31,758 nt of DNA from a bacterium UBP6_UBA1196 (GTDB taxonomy: Bacteria; UBP6; UBA1177), in contig DBYC01000026.1 of the NCBI GenBank assembly GCA_002310035.1, positions 1 to 31,758 of the forward strand, read 5' to 3'. The notes under the pieces were generated by a model that did not search any database, was not told the DNA's origin, and worked only from the letters and a program-made list of their open reading frames with translations. This document shows, piece after piece, positions 22,976 to 31,293 of this stretch. Position numbers and translations under genes: made by a program. The first letter of the stretch is position 1. Each line of letters begins with the position of its first letter.

Positions 22976-25102
22976 TCACTGTTTTGATCCGCCAGAAATG
23001 CGCGTTCTTTCGTCGTAAAGCTCTTTTGAAATGTTTGTAAACGCCTCTACAACAAGCGGATCAAAAGCCTTACCTGAGCCTTCGGTGATAATTTCCATCG
23101 CTTTTTCATATGGGAATGATTTTTTGTAGACACGCTCGGCGACAAGTGCGTCAAAAACATCGGCAACAGCCATAATTCTTGCCGCAAGCGGGATTTCCTC
23201 GCCTTTTATTCCGGTCGGATAGCCTGTACCGTCCCATTTTTCGTGGTGATAATGCGCCATTTCCATCGATTCTTTCAGGTAACCTTCATCCATATCGCTT
23301 GCATTAGCCTCTATTTTTGCAAGAATGTTCTTCCCTTCGGTAGTGTGGCTCTGCATGATTTTGAATTCTTCATCGGTAAACCGGCCGGGTTTATTCAGAA
23401 TAAGGTCTGAAATCGCGATTTTTCCGATGTCGTGAAGAGGTGCTGAGCGTTTCAGAACTTTGATGTAGGAATCTGTGAGAATATCTTTGAATTTCCCTTC
23501 TTTCTGCAGTTCTTTCGCAATCGCCTCGACATAATATGCCGTCTTTTTGACATGGTTTCCGGTACTGATGTCACGGGCTTCGACCATTTCCGCGAAGTTG
23601 AGAATAATCTCTTCCTGCATCCTCATGATCCGGTCGTTCTGTTTGTTGAGCTGGTGGATGTAATCGATCGAATCACGCCCCATTTTCGAAATAGCAAGAT
23701 ACAAATTTTCGATTTCGTCAAAAGTATGTATCTTGAGTGATTGCAGCAGCTTAAGAGATGAATTACCCCCTTCCTGCAGATCGTAGGCAAATTTCATCGA
23801 AGCAAAAGCCATGCGGTTGACAGGATTGACAATGCCGCGGTTGACCAGTTCAAGAACAATACTCATGATTATTATCGAAAGTCCGAAAAAAACAGAGATC
23901 AGTTTGATTATAAATTTAGCCTCGTCGGCAACGATACTCGCTATTGTAACGTCAGCAGCGACATAAGTCGAACCTGTGAGCGGTTTGTAGACAGTAAGAA
24001 GCTGACCGAACTGGTCATCTGAAATGATAGGTTCGATCTCCTCCCCTTTGAAAAGTTTCGGCAGATACGGCACAAATGTCGGATCAAATTCCATGATGTC
24101 TCCGGGCTGGCTTGCCTCTGCACCGCCTTCGGAATCAAGGTCGAATACGACATGGCAGCCGTCCTCCATTATTTTATAGACATAGAGATACATCGTCTGC
24201 GGAAAACTTTCCTTTATTTTATAGAGATTTTTCTCGATATCAGCATAACCGTCGGCGGTTCTCCCCTTTTCAAGAAATTCTTCTATCCTGTTTTCATCTA
24301 TTACAACTGAAGCAGCCTTTGTTACTCCGTCTGCGATTTCGGTGAATTTGCTGATCGCGACCTGTCTGTAAAGGAAAAAACCTGTTACGGTAGCCACAGT
24401 TCCCAAAAGAATTTCAGCCACGATAACCAGAACTATTACCTTTTTCAAAAGCGAACGTTTTATATTTGCGTGATACAAAGCCTTTCTGTATTTGCCGTCG
24501 AAATCAGGGAAAAAAAGAAACAGCTGCTCTGCCCTTGTTCTGGATGCTTCCGGAATAACACGATAAACCGAAAGCGAACATGCCACGACGATAGCTTTGT
24601 CAAAAAGATCAATAATTATATCCGCCGAAAGCTGGGAAAAGAACTTAGAAAAGCCTAAATGCTCATATATCGCAACGGCGAACGGAGCTGATATCCCCTC
24701 ACCGAAATCGTATCCGTACAGAAAATATGTGAGGATCGAACCGACACCGCCGCCCAGAATGGAAAAAACAAATATTGCCGCAATGATCCCATACCATTTC
24801 TTAAAGAAGCCGTTCCGCTGGAAAATAGCGGCAGTGACACCTATCATGATACTTATAACACCGTAATAGAATGTCGTTATATCTGAAATTCCGTTAACAG
24901 CGTTCCCGCAGAATCCTGCTATTACAGCCGGCAGGTTCCCGCCGATCATTCCGGCGACAACAGTTCCAATTGAATCCAAAAATACCGGCAAATTCAATGC
25001 CAAAGCTATTTTTGAGGGAATAAAGTTGAGCAAAAACGCCAAAAAGATGAGAGCTACTCCCATGAGGAATCTGTTGGATTTAGTAGGATTCCATTCTTTC
25101 AT
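22976..25102 (-). CDS. HD-GYP phosphodiesterase with ECF S-component-like membrane domain
   Basis: 708 residues in four parts. Residues ~10-185 are a polytopic membrane domain resembling ECF transporter S components (NLPVFLDSIGTVVAGMIGG, then FCGNAVNGI). A transmembrane helix (~220-245), an extracytoplasmic sensor-like region (~250-390), and a second helix (~396-420) follow, then a HAMP-like linker. Residues ~500-700 are an HD-GYP domain with HDIGK (557-561), His517 and His586, HHEKWDGTGYP (619-629) and VADVFDALVAER. HD-GYP proteins hydrolyse cyclic di-GMP; the motif residues look intact, so activity is expected. The start at 25102 is 13 bases after birA, making it the last gene of that operon. 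The small-molecule-binding role of the N-terminus is inferred. Confidence 0.85.
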   Translation of the reverse strand: MKEWNPTKSNRFLMGVALIFLAFLLNFIPSKIALALNLPVFLDSIGTVVAGMIGGNLPAVIAGFCGNAVNGISDITTFYYGVISIMIGVTAAIFQRNGFFKKWYGIIAAIFVFSILGGGVGSILTYFLYGYDFGEGISAPFAVAIYEHLGFSKFFSQLSADIIIDLFDKAIVVACSLSVYRVIPEASRTRAEQLFLFFPDFDGKYRKALYHANIKRSLLKKVIVLVIVAEILLGTVATVTGFFLYRQVAISKFTEIADGVTKAASVVIDENRIEEFLEKGRTADGYADIEKNLYKIKESFPQTMYLYVYKIMEDGCHVVFDLDSEGGAEASQPGDIMEFDPTFVPYLPKLFKGEEIEPIISDDQFGQLLTVYKPLTGSTYVAADVTIASIVADEAKFIIKLISVFFGLSIIIMSIVLELVNRGIVNPVNRMAFASMKFAYDLQEGGNSSLKLLQSLKIHTFDEIENLYLAISKMGRDSIDYIHQLNKQNDRIMRMQEEIILNFAEMVEARDISTGNHVKKTAYYVEAIAKELQKEGKFKDILTDSYIKVLKRSAPLHDIGKIAISDLILNKPGRFTDEEFKIMQSHTTEGKNILAKIEANASDMDEGYLKESMEMAHYHHEKWDGTGYPTGIKGEEIPLAARIMAVADVFDALVAERVYKKSFPYEKAMEIITEGSGKAFDPLVVEAFTNISKELYDERTRISGGSKQ

Positions 25103-25115
25103 TTACATAACCTAC

Positions 25116-25859
25116 TTAAATTATTGATAAAATCGATAGAGCCGCAAGCTCCTTCAAACCTTCGTCTGTCATAATTTTTATTACCGAAAAATCATCCGAA
25201 AAACCGGTGATTTTTCCTTTTTCTTTGTTAACAAGATCCTGCGAAAACACAATTACGCGCCCTTTCATCCAATCAACATTCTTCGAATAAACACCAATAA
25301 TTTCATCATCTTGTGCAGAAAAAGCAAAATCTGTGCTTTTGACGAGAGCGGTTAAAACCTCTTCCGTCAAAACTTCACTATATTCAGAAAGCGAAGCAGG
25401 TTCCCAGACAAATTTCATGCCGTTTTCTTCCGGCGGAAAGACATTTATTCCAATTCCGCAGATATAAAACCTCTTTCCTTCAAAAAGCATTGTTTTTGCA
25501 ATGATTCCCGACACTTTTTTCATTCCGACCAGAATGTCGTTAGGCCATTTTATTACAACTTCAGCTGAATTTTCGACAAACGGTTCCACAGCCAGAAACG
25601 CAGCTACAGCACACCTTTGCGGAATCAAGGAAAGTTCCGGATCCAGTCTGTCAAAAAAAGAAAAATAGATGTTTCCGTTCGCAGCCGAAACCCACTTTTT
25701 AGCGTTTCTGCCGCGACCTGAAGTCTGCGAATCAGCGACGACCATACCCCTAAAAACACCTGATTTTATTAAATTTTCACATTCATCCATCGTAGACGAG
25801 ACTTCTTCGAAACGGTAGATCTTTCCGAATCTGTTTTCAGGCAAAAACTCTTCTGTCAT
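25116..25859 (-). CDS. birA: Biotin-[acetyl-CoA-carboxylase] ligase
   Basis: Attaches biotin to carboxylase carrier proteins through biotinyl-AMP. The 247-residue protein has the biotin/ATP loop TSGRGRNAKKW (46-56), KWPNDIL (104-110), KVSGIIAK, and CGIGINVFPP. It lacks the N-terminal winged helix of E. coli BirA, so it is a group I ligase that cannot repress biotin genes itself. The ATG overlaps the TGA of the nuclease-fold lipoprotein by four bases, and the stop is 13 bases before the HD-GYP gene. The C-terminal SH3-like domain (GRVIVFSQDLVNKEKGKITGF) is present. Confidence 0.92.
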   Translation of the reverse strand: MTEEFLPENRFGKIYRFEEVSSTMDECENLIKSGVFRGMVVADSQTSGRGRNAKKWVSAANGNIYFSFFDRLDPELSLIPQRCAVAAFLAVEPFVENSAEVVIKWPNDILVGMKKVSGIIAKTMLFEGKRFYICGIGINVFPPEENGMKFVWEPASLSEYSEVLTEEVLTALVKSTDFAFSAQDDEIIGVYSKNVDWMKGRVIVFSQDLVNKEKGKITGFSDDFSVIKIMTDEGLKELAALSILSII

Positions 25860-27055
25860 TTATTCACTTCAATCAAAAAATCTTTGACAACAGCCATGTG
25901 CTGCATCTGAGACGCGCCGGAATCGCCTGTCTCTGCCGGTGAAAAATATTCGTCAAGCACGCTCTGAGAGTAAACACGCGTGTCAAAAACAAGTCCGTTT
26001 TCATAACACTTTGTTTTTGTTGAATCTTCATTCGAATAGTAGACAACCGGAACCTGGAATTCATGCAGCGGATAATCGGCTAAAACAAAATCGTACTGAT
26101 TGCTTCCGTTGGCATTTGTCTCCTCATCGCCGTTTTCATCAACAGGATGCGGCCCGCCCACATAAAAAGTATTGTTTTTGCCGAAACCGTCTGATGAAAC
26201 AGCTGTCGGACCGTTGAAATCGCCGCCTACGACATAGTAATATTTCCCGGGATTTTTCTCTTTGATTTTCGCGATTTCATCAACAATGACCTTGGCAGCC
26301 GTTGTCTGGTCCGTTGTCGGTTTTGTATGAAGATGGACGCTTACCGCAAAAATATCCGTGTCTCCGGGAATATCGACGACAGCCCACATCAAAGCCCTGT
26401 TGTTTATCTTGGGATCTTTCCAATAACCATGCGATGTTATAGGATATTTACTTACAACGCCGTTCGGGATCTGATAGTCTGCATCATCGATGGCATAGCA
26501 GTTTGTCCCCACGATCTGCTGCGCAAAATTCTTGTAATCGGAATCCGAATTGTTTTTGTAATTCATCTCCTGAACAAGTGCGATGTCAGGTTTCAAAGCC
26601 TGAAAAATTCTGATTCCGTGTCCAGGATCATAAGACTGCTTGTTGCCGCTCGTGATGTTGCCGGCAACGATCCTTATCTTAATCAAATCGCCGTCGAAAT
26701 TGTCAATTTTTTCATTTGAATTACAGGTTCGAGAATCTGTATCTCCGGTATCGGTGTCGGTGTCAGTGTCAATATCAGTAATCGTATCGCCGGTATCATC
26801 CCCCGTGTCAGTATCGGTGTCAGTGTCAATATCAGTAATCGTATCGCCGGTATCTGTAACCGTATCACCGGTATCTGTAACCGTATCACCGGTATCTGTA
26901 ATCGTATCACCGGTATCTGTTATCTCTGCATCAGCATCGGCAGTTTCAGAAGTGTTTTCTTGTTTTTTTTCTTTTTCCGAATCTGTTAGTCCAACCGTAA
27001 AATTGCATGAAACAAAGAAAACAAGTGTAAAGACAAAAGACATAAACCGATACAT
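25856..27055 (-). CDS. Lipoprotein with endonuclease/exonuclease/phosphatase domain
   Basis: 399 residues. The lipobox ends at Cys17 (VFFVSC). Residues ~45-107 are a repeated Thr/Asp/Gly linker (TDTGDT and IDTDTDT units). Residues ~125-397 fit the endonuclease/exonuclease/phosphatase (DNase I-like) fold: AGN at 131-133, Glu163 (ALVQEM), His241 (VSVHLHTK), Asp279 and Asn281 (GGDFNG), Asp322 (YDFVLAD) and a late His in MQHMAVV. These match the expected metal and phosphodiester-cleaving residues. As it is exported, it could cleave extracellular DNA, lipids or sugar phosphates; the substrate is unknown. AGGTGAT precedes ATG 27055. It sits four bases after the upstream membrane protein gene and overlaps birA. 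Confidence 0.85.
   Translation of the reverse strand: MYRFMSFVFTLVFFVSCNFTVGLTDSEKEKKQENTSETADADAEITDTGDTITDTGDTVTDTGDTVTDTGDTITDIDTDTDTDTGDDTGDTITDIDTDTDTDTGDTDSRTCNSNEKIDNFDGDLIKIRIVAGNITSGNKQSYDPGHGIRIFQALKPDIALVQEMNYKNNSDSDYKNFAQQIVGTNCYAIDDADYQIPNGVVSKYPITSHGYWKDPKINNRALMWAVVDIPGDTDIFAVSVHLHTKPTTDQTTAAKVIVDEIAKIKEKNPGKYYYVVGGDFNGPTAVSSDGFGKNNTFYVGGPHPVDENGDEETNANGSNQYDFVLADYPLHEFQVPVVYYSNEDSTKTKCYENGLVFDTRVYSQSVLDEYFSPAETGDSGASQMQHMAVVKDFLIEVNK
26757..26923. repeat. Coding minisatellite in the lipoprotein linker
   Basis: A 41-base stretch at 26757-26797 recurs exactly at 26814-26854, 57 bases later. Next to it, four 21-base units (26840-26860, 26861-26881, 26882-26902, 26903-26923) of the form CGTATCxCCGGTATCTGTxAx encode the seven-residue TDTGDTV/I unit. 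Unit lengths are multiples of three, so gain or loss keeps the frame. Confidence 0.85.
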
Positions 27056-27059
27056 AATA

Positions 27060-27713
27060 TCACCTTTTCAAAAGTTTATAATTCATCAACGTCATAAGAA
27101 GATAAGCCATAAAAAAAACTCCCGCCGAAGTTGCCGAAAGCGGCATGACAAAAACGGGAAAAAGATAGATCAAAAGAGCTGAACAAACAACGCAAACAAC
27201 TGAATTTACTATTGATATTATAAAAAACCGTTTGCGTGGCATTTTATTGGAAGCAACAATTTCAAAAACGAAAAACAGTCCCAGAAGTGCTGAAAAAACA
27301 AAAGAGAAAACCCAGCATTTCATCTTTGATTCCAGATAGAACGAAACGATCTCGCCGATATAAGGATTGGCTTCGGGAATGATATCCTCCGAATTCTTGA
27401 TTTCATTCCAGTTTTTATACGGAATTTTCACCGAATAAAGATAAATTTCCTTGACCGGAAGCGTTTCATAGTGATTGAAAATTGATGAATCGAAAGTCAT
27501 CCGCTCGCTCTGCACCGAAACAGAACAGATCTCAGAAGCGGCAATTATCTTTTCGGCCGAACTTTTCTGCGTTGTTATCAAAGTGACAGGAAAGCATGCG
27601 GCCAGATTTTCTACATAGATGAATATATGATTCTGAAATGCGAGAATCACAAAAAAAAGAACCAGAAAAACGATTCTTTTTAAAATCTGAAAACAGAAAC
27701 GCAATCTATCCAT
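27060..27713 (-). CDS. Membrane protein of unknown function
   Basis: A 217-residue protein with four likely membrane helices: one near residues 10-30, one near 135-155, and two near 165-215. A soluble loop of about 100 residues between the first and second carries SEICSVSVQS and YSVKIPYKNW and probably faces outside. No family is recognised. The ATG at 27713 is chosen over a GTG two codons earlier because GGAG lies nine bases before it. It is first in the operon with the nuclease-fold lipoprotein, birA and HD-GYP genes, and is driven by the promoter at 27742-27770. Confidence 0.75.
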   Translation of the reverse strand: MDRLRFCFQILKRIVFLVLFFVILAFQNHIFIYVENLAACFPVTLITTQKSSAEKIIAASEICSVSVQSERMTFDSSIFNHYETLPVKEIYLYSVKIPYKNWNEIKNSEDIIPEANPYIGEIVSFYLESKMKCWVFSFVFSALLGLFFVFEIVASNKMPRKRFFIISIVNSVVCVVCSALLIYLFPVFVMPLSATSAGVFFMAYLLMTLMNYKLLKR

Positions 27714-27741
27714 AGACACTCGCTCCCAAAAACCGAACAGG

Positions 27742-27770
27742 ATTATAAATTAAATTTTTACAAAGTCCAA
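27742..27770 (-). promoter_or_regulatory. Promoter of the membrane protein-lipoprotein-birA-HD-GYP operon
   Basis: On the minus strand TTGGAC (27770-27765) and a perfect TATAAT (27747-27742) are 17 bases apart, about 29 bases upstream of the first start codon. Confidence 0.7.
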
Positions 27771-27801
27771 TCTAAAGGAGAATGCATGAAAAGCGCCTGA
27801 A

Positions 27802-28935
27802 CTAGCGGCTGGTCTGCAGAAAATCCGCGATTCTTTCAGCCGCTTCGGCAATTTCCGACGCCGGCTTCGCGATGCTTATTCTGATATAATCATTCCCTCT
27901 TTCACTGAAATGAATTCCGGGGACAGTACCGACTTTTTTGCTTTCGTAAAGCGACATCGCGAACTCGAAACCGTCGGTGAAAGGCTCCGGGATTTTCGCC
28001 CAGATAAAGTATCCGCCATCGATCGAAGGCATTGAAAAACCGCTTTTTTCAAGTACCGGATGCATGGTTTCAAACGATTCCCTTATTTTTCCGCGCAAAG
28101 TTTCAAGATAACTTTTACCGAAATCATTCTTTTCAAGATACTCCGCTATTGCAATCTGGAGAATCGACGGGGTACAGAGTCCGGTGTAATCGTGGATCTT
28201 CGCCATATTTTCGACATGCGCCTTTCCGGCAATAACATACCCCACTCTCCAGCCCGTTATCGAAAGCATTTTAGAGAAAGCTGAAACCACAAAAAGCGTT
28301 TCGCCGGCCAGATCAAACGGAAGATAAGGTTTTTCACCGAAGTAAAGGTCGCTGTAAACCGCGTCAAAAACAAGTGCCGCGCCGTTTTTCCTGCAGATTT
28401 CATAAAGAGCCGTTATTTCATTCTTTCTCCATATTTTTCCGAGCGGATTTCCCGGCGAGCAGACGAGAATCAGGTTCACTTTTTCAGCCTCCACCTTCTT
28501 TTCAAGTGCCTGAAAATCAAAATTTCCGGATTCGTCGGGATATTCGCATAAAAATCTGTCGCCGTAGATTTTCGGCAGATTTGAATAACTTTCATAAACA
28601 GGATCAAAAGAAAGAACGGTGAAATTTCCGCCGTTTTTCTGCCTCAGATAGAGATAGATCAGCGAGATCGCCTCGGTTGCGCCGTTCGTGACAAGAATGT
28701 TTTCGGCAGTAAGTCCGCAGTTTCCCGCAAGGCCTGAAGCAATAAGTCCGCGGAGTTTAGGGTTGCCGTTTCCCGCCGGATACTGGTGGACAGGCTGCTT
28801 TGCCGCGCAAATCAACTCTTCAATGAGTTCTTCCGGCGGATCAAAGCCGGGAATTCCCTGGGCGCAGTTAATCCCGCCGTTTGCTTTTACAAGATTGCTC
28901 ATAAAGCTTATGAGCGAGCCGTCAGGTCTCTTCAT
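27802..28935 (-). CDS. PLP-dependent class I/II aminotransferase
   Basis: A 377-residue fold type I aminotransferase. It has INCAQGIPGFDPPEEL and HQYPAGNGNPKLR near the N-terminus, TNGATEAI for the phosphate-binding loop, CSPGNPLGKIW, FDAVYSDLYF with the PLP-contacting Asp/Tyr, the Schiff-base Lys in SAFSKMLSITGWRVGY, and IRISIAK with the substrate-binding Arg. The pattern resembles the methionine/kynurenine/aromatic aminotransferase group (YbdL-like); the amino acid used cannot be told. The ATG at 28935 is four bases past the stop of the M42 peptidase gene, with no good ribosome site, so coupled translation is likely. Confidence 0.88.
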   Translation of the reverse strand: MKRPDGSLISFMSNLVKANGGINCAQGIPGFDPPEELIEELICAAKQPVHQYPAGNGNPKLRGLIASGLAGNCGLTAENILVTNGATEAISLIYLYLRQKNGGNFTVLSFDPVYESYSNLPKIYGDRFLCEYPDESGNFDFQALEKKVEAEKVNLILVCSPGNPLGKIWRKNEITALYEICRKNGAALVFDAVYSDLYFGEKPYLPFDLAGETLFVVSAFSKMLSITGWRVGYVIAGKAHVENMAKIHDYTGLCTPSILQIAIAEYLEKNDFGKSYLETLRGKIRESFETMHPVLEKSGFSMPSIDGGYFIWAKIPEPFTDGFEFAMSLYESKKVGTVPGIHFSERGNDYIRISIAKPASEIAEAAERIADFLQTSR

Positions 28936-28938
28936 GGC

Positions 28939-29973
28939 TTAACGGAAAATGTATGCAAGAATCAAAGAAGCGGTCGCAACAAGGCCGTCGGCATGCGTTC
29001 TTTCGTAGCCGTGGCTTGCGTTGACGCCCTGGCCGATAAGCGCTACTCTCGTATCACTGCAAGAGCGCAGAAGCGCCGAGCCGTCCGAACCGTAGAACGG
29101 GAAAATATCAGTTTTGAAAGGAATTCCGTTCTTCTCGGCAAGATCTATAAGTTCGTTTGTAAGGTCATAGTTGTAAGGGCCGGACGAATCTTTTGCGCAG
29201 ATGCTGACGCACTTTTCGCTTCCGGTTGTTCCTTTGCCGACAACGCCCATATCGACAACGATGAGGTCATCGCCCTGCGGAGTAGCCGCGATCCCCTGCC
29301 CTGTTTCTTCGGTCACATTGAAGAAAAACGAGATCTTACTTTTAAGCTTATTTTCATTTTTCTTAATAATTTCAGAAAGATACAAGAAAATTCCGGCTGA
29401 CGCCTTGTCGTCGAGATGACGCGAATTTACATAACCGTCGACGTATCTGAAACCGCAGTCCAAAGAAACAAAATCACCGACACTTATAAAATCGCTCAGC
29501 TTTTCGCCGTTTTTCAGCGTGAGATCGATCCTGAGCGAGCAGTTGTCAAAATCGGGCACCATCTCTTTCAGCTTGGAATTTACATGGACAGCCGGATTTT
29601 CAGGAAGGAAAGTTCCGACGAATTCAGCACCTTTGCGGGTATGTACTGTGCAGATCTCACCGATTATGTAAAGCGCCGGATAACCGCCGACAGTTGTGAT
29701 CTTAACTCTTTCCGAAGAATCGTCGACCGCTGTAACGATCGCACCGAGAGCGTCGACATGCGCCGCGAAGAATGTTCCTTCCTTATCCTGCGGACCGAAC
29801 GAATAAACGACAGCGCCTTTTTTAGAGACTCTGTATGAAATGCCGTTTTTTTCGGCGTTTTCGACAAGAAAATCACGAACTTTGCCGGTAAAACCGGTCG
29901 GTGACGGAATTTTTACCAGTTTTTCAATCTTTTCAACGATTTTATTGCCTTTAATTTCCTTCAGAAGCTTCAT
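28939..29973 (-). CDS. M42 family metallopeptidase (tetrahedral aminopeptidase)
   Basis: A 344-residue cytoplasmic peptidase of the M42 (glutamyl aminopeptidase/TET) family, usually a dodecamer that trims peptides. Metal and catalytic residues are visible: His72 and Asp74 in AHVDALGA, Asp188 in SRHLDDKAS, Glu222/Glu223 in TEETGQG, Asp241 in VVDMG, and a late His in HGYERTHADG. A PDZ-like insert occupies roughly residues 80-165. GGAGGG precedes ATG 29973. It overlaps the 3' end of the SGNH gene by 23 bases and is followed closely by the aminotransferase, suggesting joint amino acid or peptide use. Confidence 0.9.
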   Translation of the reverse strand: MKLLKEIKGNKIVEKIEKLVKIPSPTGFTGKVRDFLVENAEKNGISYRVSKKGAVVYSFGPQDKEGTFFAAHVDALGAIVTAVDDSSERVKITTVGGYPALYIIGEICTVHTRKGAEFVGTFLPENPAVHVNSKLKEMVPDFDNCSLRIDLTLKNGEKLSDFISVGDFVSLDCGFRYVDGYVNSRHLDDKASAGIFLYLSEIIKKNENKLKSKISFFFNVTEETGQGIAATPQGDDLIVVDMGVVGKGTTGSEKCVSICAKDSSGPYNYDLTNELIDLAEKNGIPFKTDIFPFYGSDGSALLRSCSDTRVALIGQGVNASHGYERTHADGLVATASLILAYIFR

Positions 29974-31111
29974 TTTTTCCCTCCATGTTGTTTAAAATAT
30001 GCTGCCAGATATAATCCGCCACAATTTTGTTTCCTTTTTCGTTCCAATGAATGTCGTTCGGAATGAAAATACTATGGATTTCTTCAGGCGACATTGCTTC
30101 GAATGTATCAAAAAGTGAAATAAAATCAATATCATACTGATCAGTATACTTTTTCCAGATGTCATATTGAAGTCTTCCGTTTTTATTCAGAGCCTGAATT
30201 TCCCAAGGCCATACACCTATGTGGAGCTTTATTCCTTTTTTCTCGCAAAGTTCGCGCAGAAGATCTATATGCTTTTTTGCCGAAGCAATCCCCTTTTCTC
30301 CGTAAAGTTTGTAGGCAGCACCGTCGAAAGTCCACTTCGGTTTCCATGTGTAAAAACCGTTCAGACCGCCCCAGAAAGGTGAAAATTCGTTATAAGGATT
30401 TTCCTGAGCAATGAAATAATTTATTTTGGCCGATCTGTAAAGATAGGAACCTTTTATAAAGAAATTATCGACAGCCTGCCATTTCCGTTCGAAATCACTA
30501 AATTCTTTCGGCACGAAATAGTCGTAGACGACTTCGTCAATAATATCGGAAATGTCAATGAAAACATAGAGTTCATCGATCTCAAGCCCCATTTCGAGAA
30601 AATGTTTGAGCTTCAGATAATAAATTTTAGGAGAATAACTGATGACTGATGCGTTTAACAGTTCGACATCATATTTTTTAAAACGCTCAGAAATTATGCC
30701 CGGAACAGTCTGACTCCAAGGATAGCCGACACCTTCCATAAAACTGTCACCGAGAAACATCACACGCTTCCTGCTTTTTTTCAGCGGAACTTCGCGGTTT
30801 ACCTCATCTACAAAACCGAGCGAATTTGTGGCTATCGTATAAAATGAAACACCGTCACCTTTCCACGAAGTCTGGTCAAGAACATATGATTTAAGACCGT
30901 GATGGTAAAAATTGTCAGCGATCCTGAACGAATCGGCATTTCCCGCAAAAATAGCGGCTGCCGAATCAAAAAGCGCAATCAAAAAAAGAATTACAATAAA
31001 ATTTATACCGACAATTTTGAACGCACTCCCTTTAAAAATTTTTTTCAATACTAGAAAAAGCCCTAAAAAAAGGAGGGCGATATAAAAAATCGGCGTTCCA
31101 ACAACAAACAT
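29951..31111 (-). CDS. Membrane-anchored SGNH/GDSL-like hydrolase
   Basis: 386 residues. Two hydrophobic helices (about 5-24 and 33-56) anchor the N-terminus. An SGNH-type domain follows, with block I FLGDSFMEGVGYP (Ser123), block III-like FIDISDI, and block V NDIHWNEKGN (Asp353, His355). The family cleaves or makes ester bonds; membrane-bound relatives often act on cell-surface sugars (acetylation of polysaccharides), but no glycan genes are near. ATG 31111 has only a weak ribosome site. The 3' end overlaps the peptidase gene by 23 bases, so this is likely the first gene of the three-gene unit. Confidence 0.8.
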   Translation of the reverse strand: MFVVGTPIFYIALLFLGLFLVLKKIFKGSAFKIVGINFIVILFLIALFDSAAAIFAGNADSFRIADNFYHHGLKSYVLDQTSWKGDGVSFYTIATNSLGFVDEVNREVPLKKSRKRVMFLGDSFMEGVGYPWSQTVPGIISERFKKYDVELLNASVISYSPKIYYLKLKHFLEMGLEIDELYVFIDISDIIDEVVYDYFVPKEFSDFERKWQAVDNFFIKGSYLYRSAKINYFIAQENPYNEFSPFWGGLNGFYTWKPKWTFDGAAYKLYGEKGIASAKKHIDLLRELCEKKGIKLHIGVWPWEIQALNKNGRLQYDIWKKYTDQYDIDFISLFDTFEAMSPEEIHSIFIPNDIHWNEKGNKIVADYIWQHILNNMEGKNEASEGN

Positions 31112-31223
31112 GCGCCCACTCTATCCATCCTTTAAAAAAATGCCAGAAAAAATTTTTCCCATTTTATTATTTGAAAACTGCTGTTAGTTCCTCGAACTCA
31201 ACACAAAAAAACATTCCTCCCTC

Positions 31224-31251
31224 TTGACAAAACTTTTTTAAGAAGTAATGA
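31224..31251 (+). promoter_or_regulatory. Promoter of the arsR-type operon
   Basis: A perfect TTGACA (31224-31229) is followed after 16 bases by TAATGA (31246-31251). The operator at 31251-31276 begins at the end of this -10. Confidence 0.6.
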
Positions 31252-31276
31252 TTAGTTGTTCATTTGTTCAACTAAT
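31251..31276. promoter_or_regulatory. ArsR/SmtB-type operator
   Basis: ATTAGTTG and CAACTAAT form a perfect 8-bp inverted repeat around 10 bases that hold two TTGTTCA-like cores. It overlaps the promoter start site and lies 17 bases before the regulator ATG, as in self-regulated metal-sensor operons. Confidence 0.75.
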
Positions 31277-31293
31277 AAAAGAGGAGGTCTCAA

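Noticed and set aside
22957..22990. Bidirectional terminator between the microprotein and HD-GYP genes
   Set aside because: AAAACAG and CTGTTTT could pair, but the stem is A/T-rich and short and runs into the HD-GYP coding end; too weak to list.
26757..26923. Possible CRISPR array
   Set aside because: The repeats are directly adjacent in-frame coding units without unique spacers.
26640..27182. Plus-strand open frame rich in Ser and Val over the lipoprotein gene
   Set aside because: It is the complement of the Thr/Asp/Gly repeat, without a ribosome site or homology, opposite a well-supported gene.
27776..27797. Plus-strand AAGGAG followed by ATG and a four-codon frame ending TGA
   Set aside because: Looks like a leader peptide start, but nothing on the plus strand follows that it could regulate.
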